Of a DNA stretch of 18,358 bases, positions 8,677 to 15,780 are shown one piece after another. The notes under the pieces are model-generated. The model made no database searches and was not told the DNA's origin. It saw nothing but the letters and a program-made list of their open reading frames with translations. Made by a program: the position numbers and the translations under genes. The stretch is from a bacterium UBP17_UBA6191 (GTDB lineage: Bacteria; Muiribacteriota; UBA6191). The stretch lies in the NCBI GenBank assembly GCA_002422125.1, contig DITF01000018.1, positions 1,766 through 20,123 of the forward strand, in the 5' to 3' direction. Each line of letters begins with the position of its first letter. The stretch's first letter is position 1.

Positions 8677-10736
8677 TATTCCTCACCCAGAAGTTTTATA
8701 ATCTCATTTCTTTGCATGACCTTTTTCACAATCAAAGCTTCCCCTAATAGTTTTAAATGATCCCTTCTCGCCTGTAGAATTTTTTTGGCATGGGCTCTGG
8801 ATTGAGCTAGCATGGTTTCAATGGCTTCATCCCGCTTCTGAGCCAAAGGTTCAGAAACATCATCGTCGTCTTCTATTACCCTGACCCCAAAACCCTCAGA
8901 CATACCCCAGCGACAAACCATATCCCGAGCCAGCCTGCTGGCTCTAAGCACATCATTTTCCGAGCCCGAGGAGATATCTTCAAAAACCAAAAGTTCGGCC
9001 TCTCTACCGCCCATGAGTATCACGAGTTCAGCCAGCATCTGTTTTTTGGTAATCACATGTTTGTGTTCTCTTTCGGCATGCTGTACATATCCTAGGTAGT
9101 CCGTATAATCCGAATCCACCGAAATTCTTTCTACCGGTAAAGCATCCCGAAGCGACAAGGCAACTAATGCATGACCTGCCTCATGATATGCAACCACTTG
9201 CCTTTCATGATCGGTAAGCCCCTGTTTTGTTTGCCCACCGCGAATGGCTAAAAGTAATTCCTCTCGCGTAAACGCGAGTTTTCCTTCCCGAATAGACCAG
9301 CGTTTCAGATAACGGCAGACTGCGTTTAAGTGATCGCCACTAAATTTTGTGCCGGTGCTGATATCGCGCATTTCCCCGGTTTTCTGAGCTACCCAAATCA
9401 AGTCCTCGTTGGATAGATTGAGGGACATTTTTTGGTTATAAAGATTTAAAATGGCAAAACGATCGGCCTCATCAGGCCAAGGGATTTCCATTTTTAACTC
9501 AAACCTTCCGGGTCGTAACAGGGCCGGATCCAAGGATTCTGCAAAATTGGTGGTACCAATTACAAATACTAACTCCTCTTTGCGAAACCCATCCATCTCC
9601 GTCAATAGCTGATTTACCATGGAATGCTGCACCTGATTCGATCCTTGGTTGGATCTTGCCGAGGCAAAGGAGTCAAGCTCGTCAAATACAATTATGGAGG
9701 GAGCAGATTGGCGGGCTTTAAAAAAAATTTTGCGGATGTTTTCCTCGGACTGTCCCACCCACATGGACTTTAATTCTGGTCCCGACACAATCTGAATTGT
9801 GGCGTTTAAGGCAGTGGCCATCGCTTTGGCAAACAAAGTCTTGCCCGTCCCGGGAGGGCCAAAAAAAATCATACCCTTGGGTAGAAGATTCTCCAGTCGT
9901 TTGGATTCTTTTTCGTCCGTAAGGGTTTCTTTATATTTCAAAAGGCTCAACACTTCTGAATTTAACTTTTGCTTCACAAGGGCATAACCGGCTAAATCAG
10001 CATCCAAATCCACATTAGGAAGCTCCATGCCATCCTGAATGGTTAATTCCCTGAGTTGCCTGATAACCTCTTCTTCTGAGGGCGGAAAGTCGACCCCTTC
10101 CAAACGACTTAGAATCTGTCTGATCCGTAATGCATTACAGCCAGATAGATACTGATAGAGTCTTAGCACAGGAAAAGTACTGGGAAACTTTCTGGCCTCG
10201 GCTCTGGTGATTAAAGAAGGCAGCACACGGCGATCAATGCCTAAAATTTTCTTTTTAGCTACAAACAGGTTTTCAATGGCCTTGAATATCTGAAAATTTG
10301 GATCCTTAAAGGTCAAAAATACAACCTTGGGATTTTCATAAAGAAGGGGCAAAATTTCTCTGGCCTCGGTGGTCAAAGATTCGGTTGCCGCCGAGGTCAA
10401 CAAATCAAGATGGGGTAAGACCAAAACCTTATCTTCGGTTGTATTGCGTACATGCCAGGTAATTTGCTGAATCATAATGCGTAAAACACTGGCACTACGA
10501 TTTTCCTGATCTCCTTCGGGGGGACGGCGACCATCAAGATATTCCATGGTGATATTTTTTTGCTTCAGCCTGGCCCTAAGATGCATGTAAAGCCACGGAA
10601 TCATTTGTTTTTCACACTCAATCATGACAGAAATTCGGCCCAAAAGCTTTCTTTGGCACCAGGCTAATTCTTCCGAATAGGCCAGTTCAACCACTTCTCG
10701 CTCTTCGAGACTCTCCGCAAACTGTTGTAAATCCAT
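8676..10736 (-). CDS. Soluble FtsH-like AAA+ ATPase with M41 zinc peptidase domain
   Basis: A 686-residue protein with two sure domains. The AAA+ core has Walker A GPPGTGKT (293-300), Walker B IIVFDE (348-353), sensor GTTNFAESLDPALLRPGRF (394-412) with two arginine-finger candidates, and pore loop MWVGQSEENIR (325-335). The M41 peptidase has HEAGH (518-522) and a likely third zinc ligand Asp595 in GSENDVLRAS, with the MGGREAE motif between, so proteolysis should be intact. Unlike true FtsH there is no N-terminal membrane segment. Residues 1-245 instead look like a degenerate AAA-like domain (KVLVLPHLDLLTS at 103-115, PKVVFLTF, then helices with LRLYQYLSG) that lacks a Walker A. The pore loop resembles Cdc48/PAN (WVGxSE), not FtsH (FVG). 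It follows the 190-residue gene by one base with an AAGGTG ribosome site. It presumably unfolds and degrades cytosolic clients chosen by its operon partners. Confidence 0.92.
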   Translation of the reverse strand: MDLQQFAESLEEREVVELAYSEELAWCQRKLLGRISVMIECEKQMIPWLYMHLRARLKQKNITMEYLDGRRPPEGDQENRSASVLRIMIQQITWHVRNTTEDKVLVLPHLDLLTSAATESLTTEAREILPLLYENPKVVFLTFKDPNFQIFKAIENLFVAKKKILGIDRRVLPSLITRAEARKFPSTFPVLRLYQYLSGCNALRIRQILSRLEGVDFPPSEEEVIRQLRELTIQDGMELPNVDLDADLAGYALVKQKLNSEVLSLLKYKETLTDEKESKRLENLLPKGMIFFGPPGTGKTLFAKAMATALNATIQIVSGPELKSMWVGQSEENIRKIFFKARQSAPSIIVFDELDSFASARSNQGSNQVQHSMVNQLLTEMDGFRKEELVFVIGTTNFAESLDPALLRPGRFELKMEIPWPDEADRFAILNLYNQKMSLNLSNEDLIWVAQKTGEMRDISTGTKFSGDHLNAVCRYLKRWSIREGKLAFTREELLLAIRGGQTKQGLTDHERQVVAYHEAGHALVALSLRDALPVERISVDSDYTDYLGYVQHAEREHKHVITKKQMLAELVILMGGREAELLVFEDISSGSENDVLRASRLARDMVCRWGMSEGFGVRVIEDDDDVSEPLAQKRDEAIETMLAQSRAHAKKILQARRDHLKLLGEALIVKKVMQRNEIIKLLGEE

Positions 10737-10737
10737 C

Positions 10738-11310
10738 TTACACCTTCACTCTGATGACCAAATCCCCGTTATCTTCCACTTCCGAAACGACTTCGCCTAA
10801 ACCAGATGCCTTTTGCCTTAAGGCTTCCTGATGAGTGCTCAACAAGGCATCCTCCAAAAGTTCTTCTACTTTTTTATGCACTTCTGGCATCTGTTCTTTC
10901 CACTGGTCTTGTAAAGCCCTTTGTTTTTTTTGCTGGTAACTACGGATTTCACCGCGTAAATTAGACTTTGCCACATCCGAAGCTATACTATTGGCCCGCG
11001 CTTCGTCATAATTTCCGTCATAAACATCAATCAACCCATCAACTTCTCGAACGACTTCCTCGACTTGAATCAGGACAATGTCCAAGGTCTGGGTTTTGGG
11101 ATTAAACTTCAATTCAAACCCGTCTAAAACTGTGGTAACACAGTCTTCATCCTGTGCCCAGCCCTTTTGCAATAATTTATTGCCCAGCATCTGGCCCATT
11201 TGTTCAGCGGGCATCAAAGGTAGCATGTTGATTTTTCGTTTCGATTTTAATTCATTCTGAATCGTTTCCGTCACCGACTCTTTGACTTTTACTCGATATG
11301 ACTGGCTCAT
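10738..11310 (-). CDS. Conserved-looking 190-residue protein upstream of the FtsH-like protease, function unknown
   Basis: The N-terminus (YRVKVKESVTETI) is strand-forming and is followed by a predicted domain, PLMPAEQMGQMLGNKLLQKGW, then strands FELKFNPKTQTLDIVLI (about 67-83). The middle, about 100-165, is highly charged and helical (RSYQQKKQRALQDQWKEQM), probably coiled-coil, and the end returns to a strand (GDLVIRVKV). It has no signal peptide, membrane helix or catalytic motif. A good AAAGGA ribosome site precedes the ATG. The first 59 bases overlap the end of the 369-residue gene in another frame. The FtsH-like gene starts one base after the stop, so this may be a partner or adaptor of the protease. 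The sequence pattern resembles accessory 'X' proteins of FtsH ternary systems, but I cannot assign a specific family. Confidence 0.82.
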   Translation of the reverse strand: MSQSYRVKVKESVTETIQNELKSKRKINMLPLMPAEQMGQMLGNKLLQKGWAQDEDCVTTVLDGFELKFNPKTQTLDIVLIQVEEVVREVDGLIDVYDGNYDEARANSIASDVAKSNLRGEIRSYQQKKQRALQDQWKEQMPEVHKKVEELLEDALLSTHQEALRQKASGLGEVVSEVEDNGDLVIRVKV

Positions 11311-12361
11311 ACATTCCTTTCAGATCCCGAAGAAAACTCTCCACAAATGGGTCAAAATATTTAGTAAAAAGTGGCAGCCACAATTGGGCTTCGGCAAAAT
11401 CCTCATCTACAAACGACACGGTTCTTAAATGATTTCGTACTCGATTCAGACCCTGATAAATAAACTCATAACCTTCCCCAATCCCAATATAATACGATTC
11501 ATCATCATCGCTAGGAACTGCTTCATAGAGCACAGAGGTGTTTCTGTAAACCTCATAGCGACTTCTCCATACCACATTCCATTTCTGAAACTGGGCAAAC
11601 AGGGGCAACAACACATTTAGCCAGATCCTTTGCCCCGATTCCACCTGCTGGATCATCCAATGATATCTCGCAAATAAGGACCGCATAAGACTGGAAATGT
11701 CACTGCGACTTCGTTTGGAAAGATTTTGAATCGTCTCAATAAAACCATTTAAAAACGGTTGTGGACAAGCACAAAAAAAATAAATTTCTGTAAATGTAAG
11801 CTCATGCCTGCAAACAGAATCGTCGCGCTCATCCAGCCAGGGATGAAGACTTAACCAAAAACCACGAAACTGAATAAGGTGAGAAAATGCCCCCCTTAAA
11901 ATATGTTGTTGCATGGTCGGGTTTAGCTCACGGATTAACATGGACAAAAAGATTCGATTTCCACTATGTCCTGGGCCGGATATCCCCTCATCAAAGGATT
12001 CATGGTACAAGCTAGTAGGGCGGGATAACTGTGCAAATGCCAAAAACAGACCATAACCCATTTTCAAACATATTCCCTTAATATCAAAAAGATGCACGGG
12101 AACCATTGGATCCGAGGGCTTTAAATAAAGTGGCCTTAAAACAGCCCCCCCCTGAAACATCAAATGTTCCAAAAGCATGGTCTGGGTAATTCTGTTAAAG
12201 GCTTTATGAAAGGTTGAACTGAGCCTGGTTGGTAGATCTCGATAGAATGGCGCAAGATAATCCGTGAAAAAATAACGGTGAATTCGGCGCCTTAACCGCA
12301 AAAGTTGTTTTAAAACCTGGGCCTCGTTCTCGGGCACATAGTACTTGTTGCCTGTAATCAT
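11252..12361 (-). CDS. Uncharacterised 369-residue helical protein in the FtsH/MoxR cluster
   Basis: I do not recognise this protein. It is mostly helical and rich in aromatic residues (many Phe, Tyr and Trp, for example YFFTDYLAPFY, TEIYFFCACPQPF and WNVVWRSRYEVYR) without a clear signal peptide or transmembrane helix. The N-terminus is basic (KQLLRLRRRIHRYF), and the C-terminal 20 residues are polar and probably disordered. There is no nucleotide-binding, protease or nuclease motif. Its ATG overlaps the radical-SAM stop (ATGA) and lacks a good ribosome site, so translation should depend on coupling to that gene. It is a plausible partner or substrate of the radical-SAM protein. Its end overlaps the next gene by 59 bases in another frame. 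Confidence 0.8.
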   Translation of the reverse strand: MITGNKYYVPENEAQVLKQLLRLRRRIHRYFFTDYLAPFYRDLPTRLSSTFHKAFNRITQTMLLEHLMFQGGAVLRPLYLKPSDPMVPVHLFDIKGICLKMGYGLFLAFAQLSRPTSLYHESFDEGISGPGHSGNRIFLSMLIRELNPTMQQHILRGAFSHLIQFRGFWLSLHPWLDERDDSVCRHELTFTEIYFFCACPQPFLNGFIETIQNLSKRSRSDISSLMRSLFARYHWMIQQVESGQRIWLNVLLPLFAQFQKWNVVWRSRYEVYRNTSVLYEAVPSDDDESYYIGIGEGYEFIYQGLNRVRNHLRTVSFVDEDFAEAQLWLPLFTKYFDPFVESFLRDLKGMYEPVISSKSQRVGDGNDSE

Positions 12362-12918
12362 GGAATCGGATAACCAAGAATTCTAAACTCGCGTTTGTTT
12401 AAACGAAATTCGGTAAAATTTGAGCCCCCAAAGTCCTTAGCCATATAGCGATCTGTCAATAACCAAAGCTTTTGGTTATCGGAACCAATATATCTGCGGC
12501 GGGAAGATTTTAATGCCTCTTGATACCTTCCATCAACCAGCACATCGACAAACTCAAGTACGGATGCCTTGTCCTCTTCCCTTTTGATTTCTGCCATGGT
12601 GTACCCAGTATACAACATTACCGACAGGTCTGTTTCCTGTCGCAGGCTGGATAAAAATTCACCCAAGGCATGAGCCTGCTCCAGTGGTTCCCCACCCAAA
12701 ATACTAATGCCCTCAATATCTGATACAGATTTTACCCTCTGTAAAATCTCAGAAACACTGATTAATTGTTGTGTTTTTTTTGTAAAAAGATGGGGATTAC
12801 AACAACCAGAACAGCGAAGACTGCAACCAGCTGGAAACAGAGCGGCTCTTTGGCCAGGACCCTCAAGATCGGTTCTTGGAATCCAGTCTCCAAGATATAA
12901 CGATGGCGCTATTTCCAT
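12358..12918 (-). CDS. Radical-SAM protein, NrdG/activase-like
   Basis: The protein has 186 residues, short for a radical-SAM enzyme and typical of activating enzymes. The iron-sulfur motif CxxxCxxC is seen at C32, C36 and C39 (FPAGCSLRCSGC), with GGEP at 75-78 for SAM binding and LVDGRYQEALK (about 129-139) followed by IGSDNQ, a pattern typical of the class III ribonucleotide reductase activator NrdG. No NrdD (the reductase) is encoded in this window, so it may not serve ribonucleotide reduction. Position and 4-base overlap with the 369-residue gene tie it to the FtsH/MoxR cluster, where it may install a modification or radical on a partner. The start ATG lacks a clear ribosome site; a stop codon shortly upstream in the same frame rules out a longer form. 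It implies at least transient anaerobic or low-oxygen activity. Family call firm, role inferred. Confidence 0.87.
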   Translation of the reverse strand: MEIAPSLYLGDWIPRTDLEGPGQRAALFPAGCSLRCSGCCNPHLFTKKTQQLISVSEILQRVKSVSDIEGISILGGEPLEQAHALGEFLSSLRQETDLSVMLYTGYTMAEIKREEDKASVLEFVDVLVDGRYQEALKSSRRRYIGSDNQKLWLLTDRYMAKDFGGSNFTEFRLNKREFRILGYPIP

Positions 12919-12932
12919 CTCATTTTAAGAAA

Positions 12933-13106
12933 CTAGGCAGTCAATCCAGAATTGTAGATCAAATTGTAGACCCCACGAGCTAAGGGGGCATAGGAGGCCA
13001 CCGATAGGCATACAAAGGACAGAAAAAACAATATGATGCTAATCCACTTCAGGACCGCATCAAGTCTGTCATTGTCCTCAGGGATTGGTGTCTGCTGTTT
13101 TGCCAT
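12933..13106 (-). CDS. Small single-pass membrane peptide (57 residues) between ddl and the radical-SAM gene
   Basis: A short frame starting at ATG 13106 one base after the ddl stop and ending with TAG at 12933-12935. The first 21 residues are polar (MAKQQTPIPEDNDRLDAVLK...), followed by one strongly hydrophobic helix (ISIILFFLSFVCLSVASYA, about 22-40), then PLARGVYNLI and a short tail. It predicts a one-pass inner-membrane protein. An AGGG sequence 4 bases before the ATG, inside the ddl end, is a possible ribosome site. It fills the gap between ddl and the radical-SAM gene, starts directly after the ddl stop and codes a membrane helix, so it looks real. No family is recognised. Confidence 0.68.
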   Translation of the reverse strand: MAKQQTPIPEDNDRLDAVLKWISIILFFLSFVCLSVASYAPLARGVYNLIYNSGLTA

Positions 13107-13107
13107 T

Positions 13108-14133
13108 CTACCCTGCGCACTCCCTCAATATTGTGTCCATCAGCTGTAATCCTGATACGCCCGCCTGCTCCCATAACCAGGGAAACATGGAAATGCCAGT
13201 CATGCCAGGAATTGTGTTTACTTCGTTCACGAACAATTCTCCCTGATCAGATAAAAAGAAGTCAACTCTGGCAAAACCACTTCCCTCAAGAACCGTCACA
13301 ACTTCTATTGCCATAGAACGAATTCTGTTGATAGTGTCTTCAGATAAATCCCTGACCAGTCCCGTACTTGTTTTGGTGGTAGACAGATATTTCTCCGAAA
13401 AACTGTACCATGTACTTTTAGAAATTTCCCCCACGGGACTTGCCTGCCAACCTGTTTTGGTTTTTAACACAGCTACTTCAAGCTCACGACCTAAAATTTC
13501 TGGTTCCACCAAAACCTTGTGATCAAACTTAAAAGCCTCATCCAGGGCCTGATTAAAATCATCAGATTCAGATACTCTTAAGACACCTACCGAAGAACCT
13601 TCACGAGCAGGCTTCACAAATACTGGACCAGAAAACGGCCGTTTTAAGTTCTGTTCGTGCGCCAGATACCAACGATACGGAACCACTGGGATACCTTTAG
13701 AGCTAAGAATCAGCTTAGTCAGAACCTTGTCAAAACATACCATGGAAGATTGGGCAGAAAATCCGGTTACCGGCCAGCCAAAAACTTTCATTCGATCTAC
13801 AATGCTGCCGTCTTCACCTAGATGTCCGTGGATAGCCTGAAACACTATGATCTTAGATGATACCTCAATAGAAAATTGCTTTAAAAGTTCAGGCAGACGA
13901 TGCAGTGGAAAAACTGGAATGTCCTCATGCAACCTGGCCAGGTTTCCATCTACCGTGCAAAAGGAAAAGTCCTCAAAAAGACAAACCTCTTCCTGTTGGT
14001 TAAACACTAAAAACAAGGGGCGGACCCAACTGGGCATATTTTTGAAGGCGTATCCTGCCGAAACCAAAGAAACCACAGATTCGTGACCAGGCCCCCCGGT
14101 GGCTATCAGACATGTAGTTTTTGGTTGCAGCAT
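13108..14133 (-). CDS. ddl: D-alanine--D-alanine ligase
   Basis: ATP-grasp ligase joining two D-alanines for peptidoglycan precursors, in the cytoplasm. Counting from the chosen Met, motifs are GGPGHESVVSL (13-23, with the Glu that binds the first D-Ala), HGHLGEDGS (102-110), FDK (134-136), FVKPAREGSSVGV (172-184), KYLS (248-251, a Tyr typical of D-Ala rather than D-lactate specificity), RVDFF (289-293) and NEVNTIPGMTGIS (303-315). The 341-residue length is normal. The open frame continues to an ATG at 14193, but the 20 extra residues are unlike any Ddl start and would lie upstream of the candidate promoter; the ATG at 14133 has GGGA 8 bases upstream. The GGxSxEHE signature at the N-terminus is altered to GGPGHES. 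The 57-residue peptide follows one base after the stop. Confidence 0.93.
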   Translation of the reverse strand: MLQPKTTCLIATGGPGHESVVSLVSAGYAFKNMPSWVRPLFLVFNQQEEVCLFEDFSFCTVDGNLARLHEDIPVFPLHRLPELLKQFSIEVSSKIIVFQAIHGHLGEDGSIVDRMKVFGWPVTGFSAQSSMVCFDKVLTKLILSSKGIPVVPYRWYLAHEQNLKRPFSGPVFVKPAREGSSVGVLRVSESDDFNQALDEAFKFDHKVLVEPEILGRELEVAVLKTKTGWQASPVGEISKSTWYSFSEKYLSTTKTSTGLVRDLSEDTINRIRSMAIEVVTVLEGSGFARVDFFLSDQGELFVNEVNTIPGMTGISMFPWLWEQAGVSGLQLMDTILRECAG

Positions 14134-14174
14134 CAATGAATTCCCAAACCTTCTGTGGCGAGAAATGAGGCTTG

Positions 14175-14183
14175 AGTATATCA
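14175..14183 (-). promoter_or_regulatory. Candidate extended -10 promoter for ddl and the genes after it
   Basis: On the minus strand TGATATACT (14183-14175) is an extended -10 element (TGn plus TATACT). No good -35 box lies 16-18 bases further upstream, which extended -10 promoters can tolerate. Initiation would fall near 14168, leaving a leader of about 35 bases before the ATG at 14133. The site lies inside or beside the start of the divergent phosphodiesterase gene, so the two may interfere. It is the best candidate head of the 12-kb operon. Confidence 0.35.
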
Positions 14184-14191
14184 TACCCCAC

Positions 14192-14935
14192 ATGTTGGAA
14201 CCATTTTTTAATATTGGTCATCGTGGATCGCCTTTAAGAGCTCCTGAGAACACAATTGCCGCCTTTCTTCAAGCACAACTTGATGGGGCCAATTGGGTTG
14301 AATTTGATGTCCGCCTCAGTGCAGACAAGGAGCTAGTGGTCATTCATGACTCTAAGTTAAACCGCACGGCCCAAAAGTCTGGTGTTGTCAAAAATATGAC
14401 CCTGAAGCAGTTAAAACTTCACGAAGTTGGTTCCTGGTTTCATGAGGACTATGCTGATGAAAAAATCCCTACCCTGGAAGAAGTTTTTCAAGCCCTCCCC
14501 TATATGGGATTTAATATTGAAATCAAGGCTTCTGGACTGGAAAAGCCACTAGCACTCCTGCTTCAGAAGTATCCACAGCATCAAATCCTAGTTACCTGTT
14601 TTATGTTTCAGCCCTTAAGAAATCTAAAAAAACTTATGCCCAACATAAACATGGGAATTTTATTCCAAAGGCGACTAGGCTGGAAACGCAAATTGGATTT
14701 AGCCAAAAAATTCGGCTTTTATTCCATACACCCCGAGCAGACCCAAATCACAGATGACATGCTTATGTATGCCCAAAAACTGGATCTGGAAGTGATTCCA
14801 TGGAACATCCTTCCCTATCACGAAGGCCGTTTAAGACAACTCCTGAGTCTACCCATTCGTGGCTTAATTAACGACATGCCTCTGGCAATTGTTCATCATC
14901 AGGAACTTTTGAGGATTTCCAGAAGTTCAACCTGA
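14192..14935 (+). CDS. Glycerophosphodiester phosphodiesterase (GDPD)
   Basis: This is the only gene on the plus strand. It hydrolyses glycerophosphodiesters, such as deacylated phospholipids, to glycerol-3-phosphate and an alcohol. Counting from the chosen Met, the TIM-barrel motifs are GHRGSPLRAPENT (9-21), VEFDVRLSAD (36-45), VVIHDSKLNRT (49-59) and FNIEIKASG (107-115): the two catalytic histidines (10, 52) and the metal ligands Glu37, Asp39 and Glu110 are present. At 247 residues it matches the cytosolic bacterial enzymes, and there is no signal peptide. In-frame ATGs at 14165 and 14099 would give 256 or 278 residues; 14192 places HRG near residue 10 as usual, but no strong ribosome site marks any of them. 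Its end overlaps the FKBP gene on the other strand by 37 bases. Confidence 0.9.
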   Translation: MLEPFFNIGHRGSPLRAPENTIAAFLQAQLDGANWVEFDVRLSADKELVVIHDSKLNRTAQKSGVVKNMTLKQLKLHEVGSWFHEDYADEKIPTLEEVFQALPYMGFNIEIKASGLEKPLALLLQKYPQHQILVTCFMFQPLRNLKKLMPNINMGILFQRRLGWKRKLDLAKKFGFYSIHPEQTQITDDMLMYAQKLDLEVIPWNILPYHEGRLRQLLSLPIRGLINDMPLAIVHHQELLRISRSST

Positions 14936-15780
14936 AAAATAAGGGTAGAATCAGGGGGTATTCCCGGCAAAGTTGCATCCTGATACCCCAGATTAGGTGG
15001 GAAAATACACAGAGCTTTTTCGGATTGTCTTAACTGGGGCATCAATAAATTAAAACCGGGAATGACCTTTCCACCTACACGAAAATGAAAGGGAATCCCT
15101 CTACCCAGAGAACTATCAAAAATTGTGCCATCTGGATGCCAGCCAACAAAATGCACACTGACCGTATCACCAAAAACAGGGGCTTTTCCTTTAGCCCGGC
15201 CTGAGGCTGGTTCTAAAAGCCAGCAGGAGAATTCCTTAAATTTGAGTTCGGTTCTACCTGAGGTGTCGGGGATCTTTTGCGGAATGCCGCTAGATTTTGC
15301 TGATATTAACTCCACCTCAAACCTCAGGGATGAATTGGGAGGAATGATGCCCTCAATGCCAGTCTGCCCATAGCCCAAATCGGAGGGAATGTCGGTTTTC
15401 CACTTTGAGCCCACTGGCATCATACGAATCAATCTGTCCATGCCAGCAATCACCTGACCATGGCCTAAAATAAATTCAAAGGGTTGATTTTGGCCGTAAT
15501 TGGAATCAAATTCCTCCCCTGATTCCAAAAAACCTTGATAACGGATAGAAACCCTATCACCTCGAGAGGGAATAGTTCCTACACCCGCCCGAACAATCTG
15601 ATACCTGATTCCTTCCGATTCCTGCCATTCTGATATTGCTTTAGGCATTGGTACAACCACCTTGCCCAAATCGCCTTGGGTCTGGATTTTTATCCTCTCC
15701 CTCTCCTGCATGGTAATTTTAATCCAGATTCCAAGCCCTAAAGATGCAGATAAAAATAAAAACGCCAACCAGTTTCTCAT
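14899..15780 (-). CDS. Membrane-anchored double-domain FKBP-type peptidyl-prolyl isomerase
   Basis: This 293-residue protein starts with a hydrophobic N-terminal anchor (WLAFLFLSASLGLGIWI, 4-20) with no lipobox Cys, so it is probably tethered to the membrane with the rest outside the cytoplasm. Two FKBP folds follow: about 73-160 (SIRYQGFLESGEEFDS, QVIAGMD, SDLGYG, LRFEVEL) and about 203-290 (SVHFVGWHPDGTIFDSS, KVIPGF, PNLGYQ, IFQVELL). Conserved pocket residues include Y81, F91, D92, V110, I111, Y137 and F154 in the first and F221, D222, V239, I240, Y266 and F282 in the second. The pocket Trp is Met114 in the first and Phe243 in the second, so activity may be reduced and the protein may act more as a chaperone. 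The ATG overlaps the stop of the repeat protein (ATGA) with a GGCAGGA ribosome site. Confidence 0.92.
   Translation of the reverse strand: MRNWLAFLFLSASLGLGIWIKITMQERERIKIQTQGDLGKVVVPMPKAISEWQESEGIRYQIVRAGVGTIPSRGDRVSIRYQGFLESGEEFDSNYGQNQPFEFILGHGQVIAGMDRLIRMMPVGSKWKTDIPSDLGYGQTGIEGIIPPNSSLRFEVELISAKSSGIPQKIPDTSGRTELKFKEFSCWLLEPASGRAKGKAPVFGDTVSVHFVGWHPDGTIFDSSLGRGIPFHFRVGGKVIPGFNLLMPQLRQSEKALCIFPPNLGYQDATLPGIPPDSTLIFQVELLEILKSS

Larger units (their letters stand above)
2897..12918 (-). other. Candidate FtsH-MoxR-vWA type multi-gene system (eight genes)
   Basis: Eight consecutive co-directional genes run from the radical-SAM gene to the vWA-like gene with gaps or overlaps of -59 to +7 bases. 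They include an FtsH-like AAA+/M41 protease, a MoxR AAA+ ATPase, a protein with the conserved segment that precedes vWA domains in MoxR partners, and proteins of 82, 190, 369 and 1077 residues with no obvious family. MoxR plus vWA is a known chaperone couple, and sets that add an FtsH-like protease and lineage-specific 'X' proteins have been described by comparative genomics as ternary conflict systems. The match is by gene content and motifs. The boundary could extend to ddl, the 57-residue peptide and trmH, which are joined without a visible terminator, but those look like housekeeping neighbours. Confidence 0.6.

Noticed and set aside
14131..14193. A longer ddl start at 14193
   Set aside because: The extra 20 residues do not resemble a Ddl N-terminus, overlap the phosphodiesterase start, and would lie upstream of the candidate promoter.
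14000..14221. A 73-residue minus-strand frame overlapping the ddl start
   Set aside because: It runs in a different frame through the Ddl coding region and through the phosphodiesterase start, and its sequence matches nothing recognisable.
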